Positions 25,516-34,660 of a stretch of 64,000 nt of DNA are shown here, piece after piece. Made by a program: the position numbers and the translations under genes. Position 1 is the stretch's first letter. Each line of letters starts with the position of its first letter. Source of the DNA: Micromonospora_E sp048060115 (GTDB taxonomy: Bacteria > Actinomycetota > Actinomycetes > Mycobacteriales > Micromonosporaceae); contig NZ_JBHMIM010000039.1 in the NCBI RefSeq assembly GCF_048060115.1, forward strand, positions 1 to 64,000, in the 5' to 3' direction. The notes beneath the pieces were generated by a model, which did no database searches, was not told where the DNA came from, and was given only the letters and a program-made list of their open reading frames with translations.

Positions 25516-28069
25516 GCCGGCGGGCCTCGGTGACCAGTCGACTCGATCCGCCCCGGGCGGCGACGTCGGCGAGCCCTGGCACCTCGATGCGAACTCCCGT
25601 CACAACGGCGTTCCGCGCGGCCAGGGCCAGCAGGTCCGGCAGCCCCCGCGGCGTCGGTCGGCAGGTCAGCAGCGGCGGCAGCGCGGCGGCCAGAATCCGC
25701 CAGACCGTCAGCGGCGCCCCGGCCGCCGTCGCGTCCCGCAGCGCAGCGGCGACCCGGGTCAGCACGATCATTCCGTCGGCGGCGAGCGACCCTAGATGGG
25801 TCCCCACCGCTGCGGCGTCGAGCCCGCCGTCCGCAGCCAGCGCCAGCACCGCGTCGACGGCCGCAACCCGGTCGGGCTCGTGCCGGGCGGCCAGCCCGTA
25901 CGCCACCGCGAGGTCGAGCGCCGGCCCGGACTCGCCGGTGCGTTCGGCGAGCAGCGGCAGGAGTATCGCGCCGCCCGGCTCGTCGAGGTCCGCGCAACCG
26001 GCGACCAACGGCAGGGCGTACGCGGCGACCAGCCCCCGGTAGCCGGGTAGCTGCGTCGGCCAGTAGGTCTCGTCGTCGACCGACCTGGCGTCGACCGGTC
26101 GGGCTCTCACGTCGAGCAGTCCGTGTCGGTCGAGAGCCCCGGGTGGCGCTGCCACCTCGACGAGCCGCCGCCGCGCCGGCAACCGGTCGTAGCGGAAGTC
26201 GTAGCTGCCATGGCGCTCCCGCCGGTTGACCGTCACCAGCCGATAGTGCGGCCGGGGCAGCCCGCCCGCGCGCAACCAGGCGGCCAGCGTCTGCCCGGAC
26301 TGGGTACCCAGTGCGGAGGCCTTCGCCGCCAACGGCTCGTCGACGACCGCCGGCAGCCGCAGCAGCGCTTGGGTGAAGTCCGCCGGCCCCGGTGGCCGCT
26401 CACCAAGCCGGGCCAGCCGGTCGAACAGTGCCGCCGGCTCGATCGCGCCGGTGACGAGGGTCGGCGCGGCGAGCAGCGCCGGGACGCCGGTCGGCGAGGC
26501 GGCGCGGCCGTCGACGACCTGGCCGATCTCCGCCACCCGGGTACGCAGCAGCCGGCGGAGCATCGCCTGCTGCAGGTCGGCCGGCCGCTGCCCGGACGTC
26601 TGCTCCCGACCCCACGCCGCCACCAGCGCCGCCCAGCCCCGCGCCGGGACCGGATCGTTGCTGTCGGCGACGACCCGCAGCACCCCGGCGAGACCGCCGA
26701 ACCTGGCTTCGGGCAGCGACGACCAGGTCATCGCACCTGCCCGGTCGAGCACCGGGGTCAGCGCGGCCACCAGGGCGGCCCGGTCGGCGGTGGCCAATCG
26801 GAGCACACCGGCCAGGATCCGCTCCAGCGCCAGCGGGTCGGCCGTCGCATCGCCGAACAACGCGGCGACCTCTTCGGCGAGCTCGTCCGGGTGCGTGATC
26901 GGCGGTGGCACCGCCGCCGGTGTCGCCGCCGACGGCAGCGTGTCACCGACGAACTGGGTCTCGGCCGGGCCGGTCACCTGGTGTCCGTGCCGGGCGGCGA
27001 GCGCCCGCGCCCGGTCGGCGATGTCGACAGCCGGGTGCTCGGCGGCGACCGCCAGCACCTCGGCGACCCGCGCCGCCTGCGCGCCGTCGCGGCGGGCGAG
27101 CTGGTCCAGCCAGCTCAGCTGTGCGCGTACCAGGGTCTTCTCCGGTCGGAGCAGAACGGCCGATGACGTGTCGAGCAGTGCTTCGAGGTCGACCTCGGGT
27201 AGCCGACGCAGCATCCGCTGGGCCAGCGCCGCTGTCGTCGACGCGCCGTCGGCCAGCAACCGGAGGTACGTCGCGAGCCGGTCGCTGATCTGCGACACCG
27301 TCGGCGCGAGCTCGTCGTGCAGGGCGACGAAGACCCGCAGCGCGGCCGGCCGCTCACCACGTAGCAGCCGGCTGAGCGTGCCGTCGAGCAGCATCGACCG
27401 GTCGAGCCGGCCATCGGCTGCCAACTGCGCCAGCGCCGCCGGCAGCTTCAGCGTGCGGTTCCTGCCGTCCGGCCGGATCTCGTCGTCGGGCAGCAGCAGG
27501 GCCCAGGTCCACTCGTCGCCGAGTCCGTCCACCTCGAACAGCCGAGGTGCCAGCGAGTCCAGCCAGGGGTCCTGACGCAGCCGGTCGACCAGCGTATCCC
27601 GCCGTTCGTCCTCGGTGGGCCGACCGACGATCGCCGCCCAGCCGAGGACGAACTGCTCCTCGGTCGGTGGCGGTGCCTGCTCGGCACGGAGCAGGTCGGC
27701 GACGAACCGCCAGCTGGCACCGGGCGAGGACCGGTCGACCCGCGCGGCGAGCCGGTATGCCAGGTCCGCCAGCCAGGTGACCCCGCGTCGCCGGGCCACC
27801 TCGACCACCGGGGTCGCGGGCACCTGCCGCAGCGAAACGTTGCGCCGGCCCAGCACCTCGGCGGCCTGGGCGGCGGTCGGCAGGCAACCGACCGCCGCGA
27901 CGGCCAGGGCGGTGGCATGCCAGCTGCTCCACCACTCGTCGCGGCGGCGACGAACATGGGCCACCAGGTCAACGCCGAGCCGGCGGCGCTGTGTGTCGTC
28001 GAGGCCGTCGACGGTGGCGGTGGCGGCGGCGACGTCGCCGGTGCGGAGGAAGTCGAGTGGGTCGGTCAC
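25472..28069 (-). CDS. DUF6493-like HEAT-type protein, partner of SWIM protein
   Basis: The 865-aa product starts VTDPLDFLRTGDVAAATATV and is made of helical repeats resembling HEAT or ARM repeats, with no enzyme motif that I recognise. A middle segment (RLVTVNRRERHGSYDFRYDR) breaks the pattern. It resembles the DUF6493 proteins that actinobacteria encode next to SWIM zinc-finger proteins. The GTG start at 28069 overlaps the stop of the SWIM gene (GTGA), so the two are coupled. The frame stays open upstream to 28795, but that part is antisense-like and lies inside the SWIM gene. Function unknown. Confidence 0.7.
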   Translation of the reverse strand: MTDPLDFLRTGDVAAATATVDGLDDTQRRRLGVDLVAHVRRRRDEWWSSWHATALAVAAVGCLPTAAQAAEVLGRRNVSLRQVPATPVVEVARRRGVTWLADLAYRLAARVDRSSPGASWRFVADLLRAEQAPPPTEEQFVLGWAAIVGRPTEDERRDTLVDRLRQDPWLDSLAPRLFEVDGLGDEWTWALLLPDDEIRPDGRNRTLKLPAALAQLAADGRLDRSMLLDGTLSRLLRGERPAALRVFVALHDELAPTVSQISDRLATYLRLLADGASTTAALAQRMLRRLPEVDLEALLDTSSAVLLRPEKTLVRAQLSWLDQLARRDGAQAARVAEVLAVAAEHPAVDIADRARALAARHGHQVTGPAETQFVGDTLPSAATPAAVPPPITHPDELAEEVAALFGDATADPLALERILAGVLRLATADRAALVAALTPVLDRAGAMTWSSLPEARFGGLAGVLRVVADSNDPVPARGWAALVAAWGREQTSGQRPADLQQAMLRRLLRTRVAEIGQVVDGRAASPTGVPALLAAPTLVTGAIEPAALFDRLARLGERPPGPADFTQALLRLPAVVDEPLAAKASALGTQSGQTLAAWLRAGGLPRPHYRLVTVNRRERHGSYDFRYDRLPARRRLVEVAAPPGALDRHGLLDVRARPVDARSVDDETYWPTQLPGYRGLVAAYALPLVAGCADLDEPGGAILLPLLAERTGESGPALDLAVAYGLAARHEPDRVAAVDAVLALAADGGLDAAAVGTHLGSLAADGMIVLTRVAAALRDATAAGAPLTVWRILAAALPPLLTCRPTPRGLPDLLALAARNAVVTGVRIEVPGLADVAARGGSSRLVTEARRLVAALNSSSGGSAG

Positions 28070-29390
28070 GCCGTCGCCTCCATGGGCGCGGCGACCATCG
28101 TGGCCGCGAGGACATGCTTGCAGGGGCCCCGGCCGCCCCGGTGCCGCGCCCACCACGTGCAGGTGCAGGCGTGGGAGCCGTCCGGCAGCCGCCGCACCCG
28201 GTACACCTCGTCGCGGTGGCGTACCGTCGCGCCGGCGTCGTCGGGGGTCACCGCGCCGGTCTCGACCAGCGCGCGGGCACCGGCCAGCCGAGGGTTGTCC
28301 CGCTCGGCGCGGCCGGGGTCGTGGGGCAGCACCCGGTGAAAGTAGCCGGCCTGGGCGACGTCGTAGCCGACCCGTCCGGCGGTGCCCAGCAGCGCCAGCG
28401 CCGCGCGTACCCGCTGGGCGGGGATACCGGCCGCGCCGACCAGCGCGTCGACGTTGATCGTCGGATCCCAGCTCAGCAGGGCGCTGACCAGGTCGGCGTC
28501 GTCGGCCGTGTGATCGCTGGCCAGCGCGGCCAGCACACCGCCCTCGCCGGAGAAGCCACGGGCCGGCTCCGGAGACAGGGTCAGCGACAGGCTCGTCCCG
28601 CCCAGGTCCAGCAGCCAGACGCTGGCCACCGGTGCCGCGCCGGCCGCTACCGCCGGCCCGTACACCCGCAACGCGGTGGCGTGCCGCAGCAGCCCACCAC
28701 ACAGGGCGGCCAGCCGACCGGCGCCGGCCAGGCAGACGGCACCCGGCACGGCCCGGGAGGTCAGCCGCAGTGACCGGCCGGCCGGCAACGCCCACAACAC
28801 CGACCGGTCCCCGGCGGGGGGCAACCGCCGCAGGAACGTCGCCGCCACGGCGCCCGGAATCTCCGCCCGTAGGTCCATCGCCGCCGCGATCACCTGAACC
28901 TCGGCGAATCCGCGTAGCCAGCGGCGCGGCAGCGGCACCTTCCGCTCGACGACTGAGGTGTCCATCGTCGACACTGTCAGGTCGTCGGGGCCGACCGACA
29001 GGTGCAGCGGATCCAGCCCGCCGACCCGGGCCAGCGCGTCGCGCAACGGTGGATTGACGTCCACGTTGGTGGTGCCGTACGCGACGAACTCGCCGTCCAG
29101 CCCGGCCGGGTGCACGTCAAGTCGGGCGTACACCCCGCAGCATCCGGAGAACGACTCGAACCGAAGCCGGTCGCGGCTCCCGGTGACCACCGGGTCGAGG
29201 CTGGCCGGAAGTACCGGGTCCGGGCCACCTCGGCGACGGCCAGCAACCCGGCGGCGGCCGCCACCGGTCTGGTCAGGAAACCGGTGAAGAATCTCGGGTT
29301 GGCAGCCGGCCCGCCGCTGGTCTGCAGGGTCAGGTCCCGGTCGGCCAGCGCTGACGGGCGCAGGTACCGGTATGTCGTGACAGCGTTCAC
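28066..29390 (-). pseudogene. SWIM zinc-finger protein, frameshifted near residue 62
   Basis: The C-terminal part has a SWIM zinc-binding motif (CTCTWWARHRGGRGPCKH: CxC...CxH) typical of SWIM proteins, which bind DNA or proteins. The N-terminus in one frame starts MNAVTTYRYLRPSALADRDL (GTG 29390) and continues to ARTRYFRPAS. The rest (SLDPVVTGSRDRLRFESFSG onward) is in another frame. The change lies at about 29190-29215 and needs a one-base indel. Without correction no single frame encodes the full protein. It could be a real mutation or an assembly error; the strong conservation pattern on both sides favours a recent event. Confidence 0.65.
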
Positions 29391-29429
29391 GGTGGCGCAC
29401 GCTACCCACCCGTACCGACATCGCTGGCG

Positions 29430-30449
29430 TCACGGGCGGTCGATCGCGACAGCCTCGTACTCGGTGTCCGGGGTGACCTCGATGCCGAACCGAGCATTCG
29501 GTAGGTAGAGCAGGTCGCCGGCGTCGGCGATCGTGGTCGGCACGTCGAACCGTTGGTCGGTGATCCGGCCGACGATGTCGCCCTGGCTGCCGGCGGCGTT
29601 GATCTGCAGCTCCACGACGGTGTTCGCCCGGTTCTGCACGACGAGCAGGCGCTGCCCGAGCACCAGCAGTCCGTCGCCGCCGATCAGCAGTCCGTCGCCG
29701 TTGACGTCGACGATGCCGGTGCGGTCGGTGACCCCGGTCGTCGGGTCCACGGTGAACAGCAGCCCGGTGTTGGACTGCACGATGATGAGGTTCGTGCCGC
29801 TGGGGCTGGCGGTGATGCCGTTGGCGTTGATGCCGTCGCCGTAGACGATGTCGCCGGTCAGCGGGATCCGCCGGACCTGCGCCGGGGCGGGCAGTTCGCC
29901 CGCCGCGTCGAACGGCAGGTGGTAGACGACCGGGTTCGTCGAGTCGGTGAAGAAGGCACCCGTGTCGGTGACGGTGACGTCGTTGACGAAGCTCTCCGGT
30001 TCGGCGGCGAGGTCGTAGCTGGCGAGCACGTCGCCGGTGTCGGGGTCGACCACCCGGGCATCGCCGGCGCGGCCACCGGCGACGAAGATTCGACCCTGTC
30101 CGTCGAGCGCCATCCCGACCGACGGGGTGCCGGGCGCGGTGCCGATCACCTCGCCGGCTCCGGTGACCAGGTCGGCACGGAAGATCGACCCGTCGGCCAG
30201 CGACCCGAAGAACGCCGTCTTGTCGCCGGGGTCGATCGCGATGCCCTCGGGCTGGAAGCCGTCGGGTAGCCGTACCGTGTCGACCAGTGGCGTCGCCGGC
30301 GGTGGTGGCACGGAATCCGGGGCGTCCGTCCCGGCCGCGTCGGGGCCGGCCTGACCGGCGGCGGCCAGGCCGGTGGCCAGTGCGAGCGCGCCCACCACGG
30401 CCGCCGCCGATACCGTCGCGCCGATCGTGGTACGTCTGCGGTCCGCCAT
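29430..30449 (-). CDS. Secreted SMP-30/gluconolactonase-like beta-propeller protein
   Basis: This 339-aa protein has a signal peptide (MADRRRTTIGATVSAAAVVG, hydrophobic to about residue 33) and a mature part of repeated beta-propeller blades, for example PDGFQPEGIAIDPGDKTAFF and VGMALDGQGRIFVAGGRAGD. The pattern fits the SMP-30/gluconolaconase-like superfamily of lactonases and sugar-binding propellers. A GGAAGGA motif lies ten bases upstream of ATG. It is divergent from the DapF-like gene (184 bp apart). The substrate is unknown. Confidence 0.7.
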   Translation of the reverse strand: MADRRRTTIGATVSAAAVVGALALATGLAAAGQAGPDAAGTDAPDSVPPPPATPLVDTVRLPDGFQPEGIAIDPGDKTAFFGSLADGSIFRADLVTGAGEVIGTAPGTPSVGMALDGQGRIFVAGGRAGDARVVDPDTGDVLASYDLAAEPESFVNDVTVTDTGAFFTDSTNPVVYHLPFDAAGELPAPAQVRRIPLTGDIVYGDGINANGITASPSGTNLIIVQSNTGLLFTVDPTTGVTDRTGIVDVNGDGLLIGGDGLLVLGQRLLVVQNRANTVVELQINAAGSQGDIVGRITDQRFDVPTTIADAGDLLYLPNARFGIEVTPDTEYEAVAIDRP

Positions 30450-30632
30450 GTGTCCTGTCCTTCCGTCGGCGCGCCGACGGGCGGTCCGCGTCGACGTCTC
30501 ACCAGAACTCACGGGCGACATGGGTACGAAGTTCACCAGAGGCGGACAGATCAGGGCGGGCTGGCTGCCGCCGTAGACTGGTCGCCGGCCGGTCGACACC
30601 GGCGAGTCGCGAGCGTGGGAGCACAGATTCAG

Positions 30633-31658
30633 ATGAGGTCCAGCCTGCCGATCCTCAAGGCGCACGGCTCGCAGAACGACATCCTGGTGATCGAGGGCCG
30701 GCCGGGGGACTACGCCGCTGACGCGGATGTGCCGCGGTTGGTGCGCCAGTTGTGTGACCGGTCCGGTCCGCTCGGCGGCGGTGACGGCGTCTACTTCGTC
30801 GATCTCGGCCCGAGCGTGCCGCAGGCGGCGTTCTTCAATCCGGACGGTTCGTTCGCCAGGCTGTGCGGAAACGGAATGCGGTGTGTCGGTCGGTTGGTGC
30901 TGGACACCCGCGATGCCGATCGGGCGGTGATCCGGGCCGGCGGTGCCGACTTCGTGGTGCTGCGCGCGCCGGCGACGCCCGAGGGAGTACGGCAGACCGC
31001 CGTCGAGATGCCGAGGGTGGATTTCGACCCGGCTGAGCCGGTGGTCGGCGTGGGGCAGCCGCACGTCGACAAGCCGTTGCCGGCGTTGCATCCGAGGCTG
31101 GGGTTGACCGCGCTCGCGGTGCCGAACGACCATCTGGTCGCGGTGGTGGAGAAGTTCGACGAGGCGGAGCTGGTCGCCACCGGGCAACGGATCGCCGCCG
31201 CGACCGGGGTCGTGCCGCGTGGGGCGAACCTGTCGTTCATCCTTGCGCTCGACGGCGACGAGACCGACGGCGGCGAGATCGACGGCGGCGAGATCTACGT
31301 GCAGACGTACGAGCGGGGTGCCGGGCTGACCCCGTCGTGCGGGTCCGGGGTCGTCGCCGCCCGCGCGGTCTATTCCCGGCTGGGCAGGGCCGATGCGGAG
31401 CAACGGATCACTGTGCGAAACCCGGGCGGGGTGGCGTCGGCCTGGCTGGCCGGGGAGGCGTCGGCCTGGCAGGCCACCTTGCAGGGCAACGCGTCGTACG
31501 TCTACCGGGCCGACGTGGCCCTTTCTGCGGTGGTCTCCGGCACGCTCACCACGGTCGAGCTCGACAGGTTCGTCGACGAAGTCGAGGCATTCGCCCAGTT
31601 GCGGGAGAACAATCGCGCTGTGCTGCACGCCGCAGGCGTATACCCGTCGGTGGGCTGA
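30633..31658 (+). CDS. dapF: Diaminopimelate epimerase-like protein
   Basis: DapF interconverts LL- and meso-diaminopimelate using two cysteines. Both are seen: Cys78 in ARLCGNGMRC and Cys236 in LTPSCGSGVVAA. The N-terminus (LPILKAHGSQNDILVIEG) is also DapF-like. At 341 aa it is longer than the usual ~280. Insertions such as GDETDGGEIDGGEI and a repeated SAWLAGEASAW segment explain part of this. ATG 30633 has no strong ribosome site. The lack of lysine-pathway neighbours leaves open a second copy or a related epimerase. Confidence 0.75.
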   Translation: MRSSLPILKAHGSQNDILVIEGRPGDYAADADVPRLVRQLCDRSGPLGGGDGVYFVDLGPSVPQAAFFNPDGSFARLCGNGMRCVGRLVLDTRDADRAVIRAGGADFVVLRAPATPEGVRQTAVEMPRVDFDPAEPVVGVGQPHVDKPLPALHPRLGLTALAVPNDHLVAVVEKFDEAELVATGQRIAAATGVVPRGANLSFILALDGDETDGGEIDGGEIYVQTYERGAGLTPSCGSGVVAARAVYSRLGRADAEQRITVRNPGGVASAWLAGEASAWQATLQGNASYVYRADVALSAVVSGTLTTVELDRFVDEVEAFAQLRENNRAVLHAAGVYPSVG

Positions 31659-31990
31659 TCCACCGCCGGTTCCGGGCTGAACCTGGCCTGGCCGTGGTTC
31701 GAAGGTGGGCGAGCATCCGCGCCTGGTGAGTTCTGACAGTTTCTTGACCGTCAGTTGCCTGACTGTCATTGCGGAATCTTGACATTCATCTGCCTTTTCT
31801 GGCGGGTATGGTGTGTGATTCGACGGGGCGAAATTGGGTGGGCAAAAAGAACCAGCGTACGCGAACGTGAGAGAAAATCACATACCTCTACATCGATCTG
31901 TTTAGCGTTTAATATCTGTGTCAGTCAGGTCCACGGTCATCGGCTGGCCTGTCAAAAACAGGCTCGTCGAGAATCGAAAGGAGGCGGGAG
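31659..31990 (+). promoter_or_regulatory. AT-richer leader of the subtilase gene
   Basis: This 332-bp gap is much AT-richer than its neighbours between about 31770 and 31920. It includes a TTGACA hexamer (31779-31784) with a weak TATGGT-like hexamer 22 bases later, spacing longer than ideal. A short hairpin GTCAG-TTGC-CTGAC is at 31750-31763. GAAAGGAGG (about 31976-31984) precedes the subtilase start. No gene is evident. Confidence 0.4.
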
Positions 31991-33862
31991 ATGATTCTCT
32001 CCCGGCCATCCCGGCGCCACTGGCGCCTCGCACTCACCGCCACCGCGGTGGCCGCCGTGACGGTGGCCCTCGCCGCGCCGGCCAACGCCGCGCCGGCCGA
32101 GGGTCAGGTCCTCTACGCCGGTGCCGCCACCACCGTCACCGACTCCTACATCGTGGTCTTCAAGGACGAGCAGGTGACCCGCCGCGGGGTCAAACTTGCG
32201 GCCCGGACCCTCACCGCCCGCCACGACGGCGCGGTGGTGCGCACCTACACCGACGCGCTACGCGGCTTCGAGGCCCGGCTGAGCGAGCGGGCAGCCAAGC
32301 GGCTCGCAGCCAGCCCGTCGGTGAAGTACGTCCAGCAGAACCGCACCGTCTCCCTCGCCGGAACCCAGAGCCCCACCCCCTCCTGGGGCCTGGACCGCAT
32401 CGACCAGCAGGCGCTGCCGCTGAACAACAGCTACACCTATCCGAACACCGGATCCGGCGTCACCGCGTACATCATCGACACCGGTATCCGCTTCTCCCAC
32501 ACCGACTTCGGCGGACGCGCGGTCACCGGCTTCGACGCCATCGACGGCGGCAGCGCCGACGACGGCAACGGCCACGGCACCCACGTCGCGGCGACCGTCG
32601 GCGGCACCGCGTACGGCGTGGCCAAGGACGTCACTCTGGTCGGAGTCCGGGTGCTGAACAACAGCGGCAGCGGCACCTACGCCGGGGTCATTGCCGGCAT
32701 CGACTGGGTCACCGCCGACCACGAGCCGGGCGAGCCGGCGGTGGCCAACATGAGCCTCGGTGGCGTCCGCGACCAAGCGGTCAACGATGCGGTGGACCGT
32801 TCCATCGCCGACGGCGTGGTCTACTCCCTGGCGGCCGGCAACAGCAACGCCAACGCCTGCAACTACTCGCCGGCCAGTACCCTCGCGGCGATCACCGTCG
32901 GCGCCACCACCAGCATCGACGCGCGGGCCAGCTACTCCAACTACGGCACCTGCCTGGACATCTTCGCCCCGGGCAGCAGCATCACCGCCGCCTGGCACAC
33001 CGGCGACAACGCCACGAACACCATCAGCGGCACCTCGATGGCGGCCCCGCACGTCGCCGGCGGTGCCGCCCTCGCGTTGGCCGCCAACCCCGGCTACACC
33101 CCGCAGCAGATCCGCGACCTGATGGTCGCCGACGCCACCAGCGGCGTCGTCACCAGCCCGGGCACCGGGTCGCCCAACGAGTTGCTCTACGTCGGCAACA
33201 TCGTGCCGCCCACCCAGGACTTCACCCTCGCGGTCGCCCCGACCGCCGGCGCTCTCGACCCGGGTTCCTCGGTGACCGCGACGGTCAGCACCACGACCAC
33301 CGTCGGTGCCCCGCACACCGTCACCCTCGGCGTCAGCGGTCTGCCGGCCGGTGCCACCGCGTCGTTCAGCCCGGCGTCGGTCACCTCCGGCGGCTCGGCC
33401 ACCCTGACCCTGAGCACCGCCACCACGGTGGTGCCCGGCGTCTATCCGCTGACCGTCGCCGGCACCGGACCAGAGACCGCCCATTCGGCACCGTTCACGC
33501 TCACCGTCAACGGCCCGCCCGGCTGTTCGCAGACCAACAGCACCGACTTCCCGATCAGTGACAACAGCACCTTCGAGAGCTCGGTCACCATCAACGGCTG
33601 TGTGGGCAACGCCCGCGCGACCAGCACCATCGAGGTGAACATCTACCACACCTGGATCGGCGACCTGACCGTCTCGCTGATCGCCCCGGACGGCAGCGCG
33701 TACGTGCTGCACAACCGGACCGGCAGCAGCGCCGACAACATCTTCCAGACCTACACCCGGGACCTGTCCAGTGAGGTCGCCGACGGCACCTGGAAGCTGC
33801 GGGTGCAGGACTCGGCCAGCCTGGACACCGGCTACCTGGACAGCTGGACGCTGAACCTGTAG
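31991..33862 (+). CDS. Secreted subtilisin-like serine protease (S8) with P-domain
   Basis: This 623-aa protease has a signal peptide (about residues 1-35), an I9-type inhibitor propeptide (TDSYIVVFKDEQVTRRGVKL), and a proteinase-K-like catalytic domain with triad Asp163 (IIDTGIR), His195 (GHGTHVA) and Ser349 (GTSMAAPH). A Ser/Thr-rich Ig-like linker domain follows, then a proprotein-convertase P-domain (HTWIGDLTVSLIAPDGSAY near the C-terminus). It is an extracellular protease that should mature by removing its own propeptide. GAAAGGAGG precedes the ATG. Confidence 0.95.
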   Translation: MILSRPSRRHWRLALTATAVAAVTVALAAPANAAPAEGQVLYAGAATTVTDSYIVVFKDEQVTRRGVKLAARTLTARHDGAVVRTYTDALRGFEARLSERAAKRLAASPSVKYVQQNRTVSLAGTQSPTPSWGLDRIDQQALPLNNSYTYPNTGSGVTAYIIDTGIRFSHTDFGGRAVTGFDAIDGGSADDGNGHGTHVAATVGGTAYGVAKDVTLVGVRVLNNSGSGTYAGVIAGIDWVTADHEPGEPAVANMSLGGVRDQAVNDAVDRSIADGVVYSLAAGNSNANACNYSPASTLAAITVGATTSIDARASYSNYGTCLDIFAPGSSITAAWHTGDNATNTISGTSMAAPHVAGGAALALAANPGYTPQQIRDLMVADATSGVVTSPGTGSPNELLYVGNIVPPTQDFTLAVAPTAGALDPGSSVTATVSTTTTVGAPHTVTLGVSGLPAGATASFSPASVTSGGSATLTLSTATTVVPGVYPLTVAGTGPETAHSAPFTLTVNGPPGCSQTNSTDFPISDNSTFESSVTINGCVGNARATSTIEVNIYHTWIGDLTVSLIAPDGSAYVLHNRTGSSADNIFQTYTRDLSSEVADGTWKLRVQDSASLDTGYLDSWTLNL

Positions 33863-33880
33863 TTGAGCGCCGGAGAACAC

Positions 33881-33919
33881 CGCCCGGAGCTGCGGCACAC
33901 CGCCGGGCTCCGGGCGTTT
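33881..33919 (+). terminator. Terminator after the subtilase gene
   Basis: A perfect 10-bp GC stem (CGCCCGGAGC at 33881-33890 and GCTCCGGGCG at 33907-33916) with a 16-nt loop is followed by TTT. It starts 19 bp after the subtilase stop. Confidence 0.7.
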
Positions 33920-34186
33920 CGCGCAGGTCGACCTTTTGATTCAGCCGGTGGGTCGCCGGCTAGTTCGCCCAGAAGAACCAGTACGCGGACGTTCCATGGT
34001 TCGCGTACCTTGGCTGCCGTTGCATGTCGGGTATGAGCGATCAGTCGGAGTACTGTGGTTGATATGCCGAATGCTTGCCGGACTGATTCGACACGGCATT
34101 TGCACATTCGATTATGGCGAACAAAATGACATCTACGATCGCCGATCTGGTGTCGTAGGGTCGGGTCATCTCGGGAAATCAAGTGG
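33920..34186. other. AT-richer promoter region before the CBM2 gene
   Basis: With the terminator, this completes a 324-bp gene-free stretch. Base composition is AT-richer (for example TTGATTCAG, CACATTCGATTATGGCGAAC). I see no confident -35/-10 pair and no ORF with family features. Confidence 0.35.
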
Positions 34187-34567
34187 ATGGTGGTGATCCC
34201 CGTGCGGAAGTTCATCGGCGTGCTCGTGGCTCTGGCGGTGGGCGTGGCGGCGACCCTGGCCGTCACCTCACCGGCGCAGGCGACGGCGGCAACGTTCACC
34301 CAGACCAGCGCCTGGCCGAGCGGCTATGTGGGTGAGGTGGTCGTCACCAACGACTTCACCGTGCCGATCACCGGCTGGGAGGTGGCCTTCACGCTGCCGC
34401 CCGGATCATCCCTCTCCAGCGCGTGGAGCACCCAGGTCGCGACGACCACGCCGCACTACACCCTGATCAACACGAGCTGGAACGGCGCACTCGCGCCGGG
34501 CCAGTCGGTCGCCATCGGGTTCGTGGTGACCGGCACCGGCCTACCGACGATCCTGTGGCCGCTCTGA
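34187..34567 (+). CDS. Free-standing secreted CBM2-type carbohydrate-binding protein
   Basis: This 126-aa protein has a signal peptide ending near SPAQATA, then one domain of about 95 residues matching carbohydrate-binding module family 2: FTQTSAWPSGYVGEVVVTND, ITGWEVAFTLPPGSSLSSAW and LAPGQSVAIGFVVTGTG, with the Trp residues expected on the binding face. No catalytic domain follows, so it is probably a secreted cellulose- or chitin-binding protein acting alone. ATG 34187 and GTG 34202 are both possible starts. The Cys pair of many CBM2 domains is absent. Confidence 0.8.
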   Translation: MVVIPVRKFIGVLVALAVGVAATLAVTSPAQATAATFTQTSAWPSGYVGEVVVTNDFTVPITGWEVAFTLPPGSSLSSAWSTQVATTTPHYTLINTSWNGALAPGQSVAIGFVVTGTGLPTILWPL

Positions 34568-34604
34568 CAACCGCACCCCGGCGACCGGGCGGGGGCGGGT
34601 GGGT

Positions 34605-34648
34605 GGTGGCGGGCGCGTGGACCGTCGACGGTCCACGCGCCCGCCACC
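34605..34648. terminator. Perfect 44-bp palindrome, bidirectional terminator
   Basis: The sequence equals its own reverse complement over 44 bp, centred on GTCGAC. It lies between two convergent genes and would form a 20-bp stem in either transcript, so I read it as a bidirectional terminator. Confidence 0.75.
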
Positions 34649-34660
34649 CGGCGAGACTCG

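Noticed and set aside
31750..31768. Shared CCTGACTGTCA element also near 56945-56955
   Set aside because: The match is 11 bp, and each copy sits in its own local hairpin; chance is a sufficient explanation without more copies.
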